Positions 7,505-8,716 of a stretch of DNA of 8,716 nt are shown piece by piece; within the stretch, counting starts at the first letter, position 1, and every line of letters begins with the position of its first letter. The notes beneath the pieces were generated by a model, which worked only from the letters and a program-made list of their open reading frames with translations, was not told the origin of the DNA and ran no database searches. A program made the position numbers and the translations under genes. Source of the stretch: Candidatus Symbiothrix sp. (lineage in GTDB: Bacteria; Bacteroidota; Bacteroidia; Bacteroidales; Azobacteroidaceae); NCBI GenBank assembly GCA_031270525.1, contig JAISXN010000225.1, positions 1 to 8,716 on the forward strand. The letters run 5' to 3'.

Positions 7505-8446
7505 ATGATTAAGTTATTATTCGATTTCGTTCAATTCCTGAACACCCTCGCGCCATTGTTCGTGGCGCTGGGTGTTTTGACATTGCTGGCGGTTTTATTG
7601 TCGAAATCAATAAAGCGTCATGCAACGGTATATTACATCATATTTGCCATTCCATTTGCTTTGGTCGCCATCCCTTTTATCGGCAGGTGGTTCGGAATTG
7701 AAATGTTTAATTTCAACCGGATACCGTTTCTTGGCGGTATTATGAGGGATTATATACACGCGGGGACGCTGGGTTTCCCCCTGCTGATTATCATCATGTA
7801 CATGGGCGCTTTAAACCCTAAGAATCCATACGTAAAGAAACTTCTCGGCATACGCAAGGAACTGTCCATCCTGTCGGGCTTCCCGATATTGACCCATTCC
7901 CTAATTCGGGTAACGCACAACTTTCCTGATGCACTCCGGTTTTTCACCGATAACGAGGGATATATGGCAGGCGGAAGAGTAACAAACGCATTGGGTGCGG
8001 GAATATCAAGTTTCAGCTTTGTGCTGGGCATCGTGATGCTGGCGCTGTTCCTTCCGTTGTGGGTTACGTCTTTCGACGCCGTCCGCAAGCGCATGGGCGG
8101 CGTTCGGTGGAAGAAATTGCAGCGATGGGCTTACGTTTTGTATGCCATGCTGTTTATCCATGCCATAGGCATACAGGCCGGCGCCATGTTGAATCCCAGA
8201 GAAGGACGGGCGAGAGTTGAAGTCGCAACAACAGCAAACGCTCCCGACAGACGTGGCAACAGGGAAACAGAAGCGGCAAGACCGGCAGAAAGAAGCGGGC
8301 ATCAGCAAAGTCAAGGCTTTGCAGACATTACGGTCGGATCGCAGACGAAACGGTATGTACATATCGCTTCCTTGCTCCTGATTTTCGGGTCGTATTTATA
8401 CCTCCGGTTGGAAAAGGCGAAAAAGGATGCCACTAAAACAGAATAA
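7505..8446 (+). CDS. Ferric-reductase-like/YedZ (MsrQ)-type haem-b inner-membrane protein
   Basis: This 313-residue polytopic inner-membrane protein has about seven hydrophobic segments, near 12-34, 42-60, 83-101, 120-137, 168-187, 207-227 and 284-300. Histidines inside or next to them are candidate haem ligands: His85 (YIHAGTLG), His131 and His138 (ILTHSLIRVTHNF) and His219 (LFIHAIG), with His286 (YVHIAS) in the last segment. The paired signatures IRKELSILSGFPILTHSL and WKKLQRWAYVLYAMLFIHA closely resemble those of the YedZ/MsrQ and ferric-reductase transmembrane family. There is no FAD- or NAD(P)H-binding domain, so electrons must come from quinol or a partner protein. A hydrophilic, Arg/Ala/Glu/Gln-rich stretch of about 55 residues (228-282) separates the last two segments. 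ATG 7505 starts one base after the lipoprotein's TGA (TGATATG), so the two are probably translationally coupled. The TTG at 7490 would add a non-conserved-looking MEYSD overlap and is less likely. Suggested role: reduction of the imported ferric chelate. Confidence 0.78.
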   Translation: MIKLLFDFVQFLNTLAPLFVALGVLTLLAVLLSKSIKRHATVYYIIFAIPFALVAIPFIGRWFGIEMFNFNRIPFLGGIMRDYIHAGTLGFPLLIIIMYMGALNPKNPYVKKLLGIRKELSILSGFPILTHSLIRVTHNFPDALRFFTDNEGYMAGGRVTNALGAGISSFSFVLGIVMLALFLPLWVTSFDAVRKRMGGVRWKKLQRWAYVLYAMLFIHAIGIQAGAMLNPREGRARVEVATTANAPDRRGNRETEAARPAERSGHQQSQGFADITVGSQTKRYVHIASLLLIFGSYLYLRLEKAKKDATKTE

Positions 8447-8453
8447 CCCGGAA

Positions 8454-8481
8454 GGGATGGAATTCACCCCCAATTTTTTTT
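8454..8481 (+). terminator. Possible weak terminator of the operon
   Basis: Eight bases after the last stop codon GGGATGG can pair imperfectly with the CACCCCC that ends at 8471, and a run of eight T follows at 8474-8481. The stem is imperfect, and the same T-run supplies the -33 element of the tRNA promoter, so the call is tentative. Confidence 0.3.
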
Positions 8482-8510
8482 GTAAAAACCGAAAATAAGT
8501 TTTATCTTTG
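8479..8510 (+). promoter_or_regulatory. Consensus Bacteroidota promoter for the tRNA operon
   Basis: TTTG at 8479-8482 and TATCTTTG at 8503-8510 are 20 nt apart, an excellent match to the -33/-7 consensus. Transcription would begin at about 8515-8518, only a few bases before tRNA-Gly. No second promoter is seen between the two tRNAs. Confidence 0.8.
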
Positions 8511-8521
8511 CAGGCGCAAAT

Positions 8522-8594
8522 GCGAAAATAGCTCAGTTGGTAGAGCATAACCTTGCCAAGGTTAGGGTCGCGGGTTCGAGTCCCGTTTTTCGCT
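8522..8594 (+). tRNA. tRNA-Gly(GCC)
   Basis: The complete cloverleaf is visible. The acceptor stem GCGAAAA (8522-8528) pairs perfectly with TTTTCGC (8587-8593). The D stem GCTC/GAGC encloses loop AGTTGGTA. The anticodon stem TAACC/GGTTA holds loop TTGCCAA with anticodon GCC at 8555-8557. The T arm is GCGGG-TTCGAGT-CCCGT. The discriminator base is T, as expected for bacterial glycine tRNA. CCA is not encoded (TCACG follows), so it is added after transcription. Confidence 0.97.
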
Positions 8595-8631
8595 CACGTT
8601 TCGTTTTCGTATATATTTTATAGCATGGTCT

Positions 8632-8715
8632 GCCCGGATGGTGGAATGGTAGACACGCAAGACTTAAAATCTTGTGACCATTACGGTTGTGCGGGTTCAA
8701 GTCCCGCTCCGGGTA
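8632..8715 (+). tRNA. tRNA-Leu(UAA)
   Basis: This is a class II tRNA with a long variable arm. The acceptor stem GCCCGGA (8632-8638) pairs with TCCGGGT (8708-8714) with one terminal G-U. The anticodon stem CAAGA/TCTTG (8658-8662, 8670-8674) holds loop CTTAAAA with anticodon TAA at 8665-8667. The variable arm spans 8675-8690 (ACC/GGT core stem). The T arm is GCGGG-TTCAAGT-CCCGC, and the discriminator A is at 8715. The window ends one base later, so a templated CCA cannot be judged. It lies 37 nt after tRNA-Gly and is probably co-transcribed with it. Confidence 0.96.
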
Positions 8716-8716
8716 C

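Noticed and set aside
8006..8362. A 118-codon, Cys/Arg/Ser-rich open frame opposite the membrane protein
   Set aside because: It is antisense to a well-supported membrane protein; its composition is what reverse-reading hydrophobic codons gives.

Overview
The window looks like chromosomal DNA from a Bacteroidota, most likely Bacteroidales. Two long genes encode Bacteroidota-style TonB-dependent receptors, one with an N-terminal carboxypeptidase-regulatory-like domain. A lipoprotein carries an acidic stretch just after its lipid-accepting cysteine, as surface lipoproteins of this phylum do. Promoter-like sites match the phylum-specific TAnnTTTG -7 element, two of them with a TTG/TTTG about 20 nt upstream. 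All genes lie on the + strand, and no gap reaches 300 bases.

Layout: (1) positions 2-1993 hold the 3' part of a TonB-dependent outer-membrane receptor whose N-terminus lies off the left edge. (2) Positions 2061-3626 encode a 521-residue AAA-type ATPase with a C-terminal PD-(D/E)XK nuclease-like domain, a family common in Bacteroidota whose role is unknown. (3) A 115-base intergenic region holds two inverted repeats and a strong Bacteroidota-type promoter. (4) Positions 3742-8446 are a tight three-gene operon: a full-length TonB-dependent receptor, a probable surface lipoprotein and a polytopic membrane protein of the ferric-reductase/YedZ (MsrQ) type. (5) At the right edge a consensus promoter drives tRNA-Gly(GCC) and tRNA-Leu(UAA).

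The central biological inference is that the three-gene operon is a metal-chelate uptake module, most likely for a ferric siderophore or haem-like ligand. The surface lipoprotein would capture or present the ligand, the TonB receptor would import it across the outer membrane, and the haem-b membrane protein would supply electrons for reductive release at the inner membrane. The layout parallels the XusABC xenosiderophore system of Bacteroides thetaiotaomicron (receptor, DUF4374 lipoprotein, PepSY-type reductase), but here the third component looks like a ferric-reductase/YedZ-type cytochrome. This is inferred from architecture and sequence character only; no homology search was run. The first receptor may also be metal-related, but its ligand cannot be told from the sequence.
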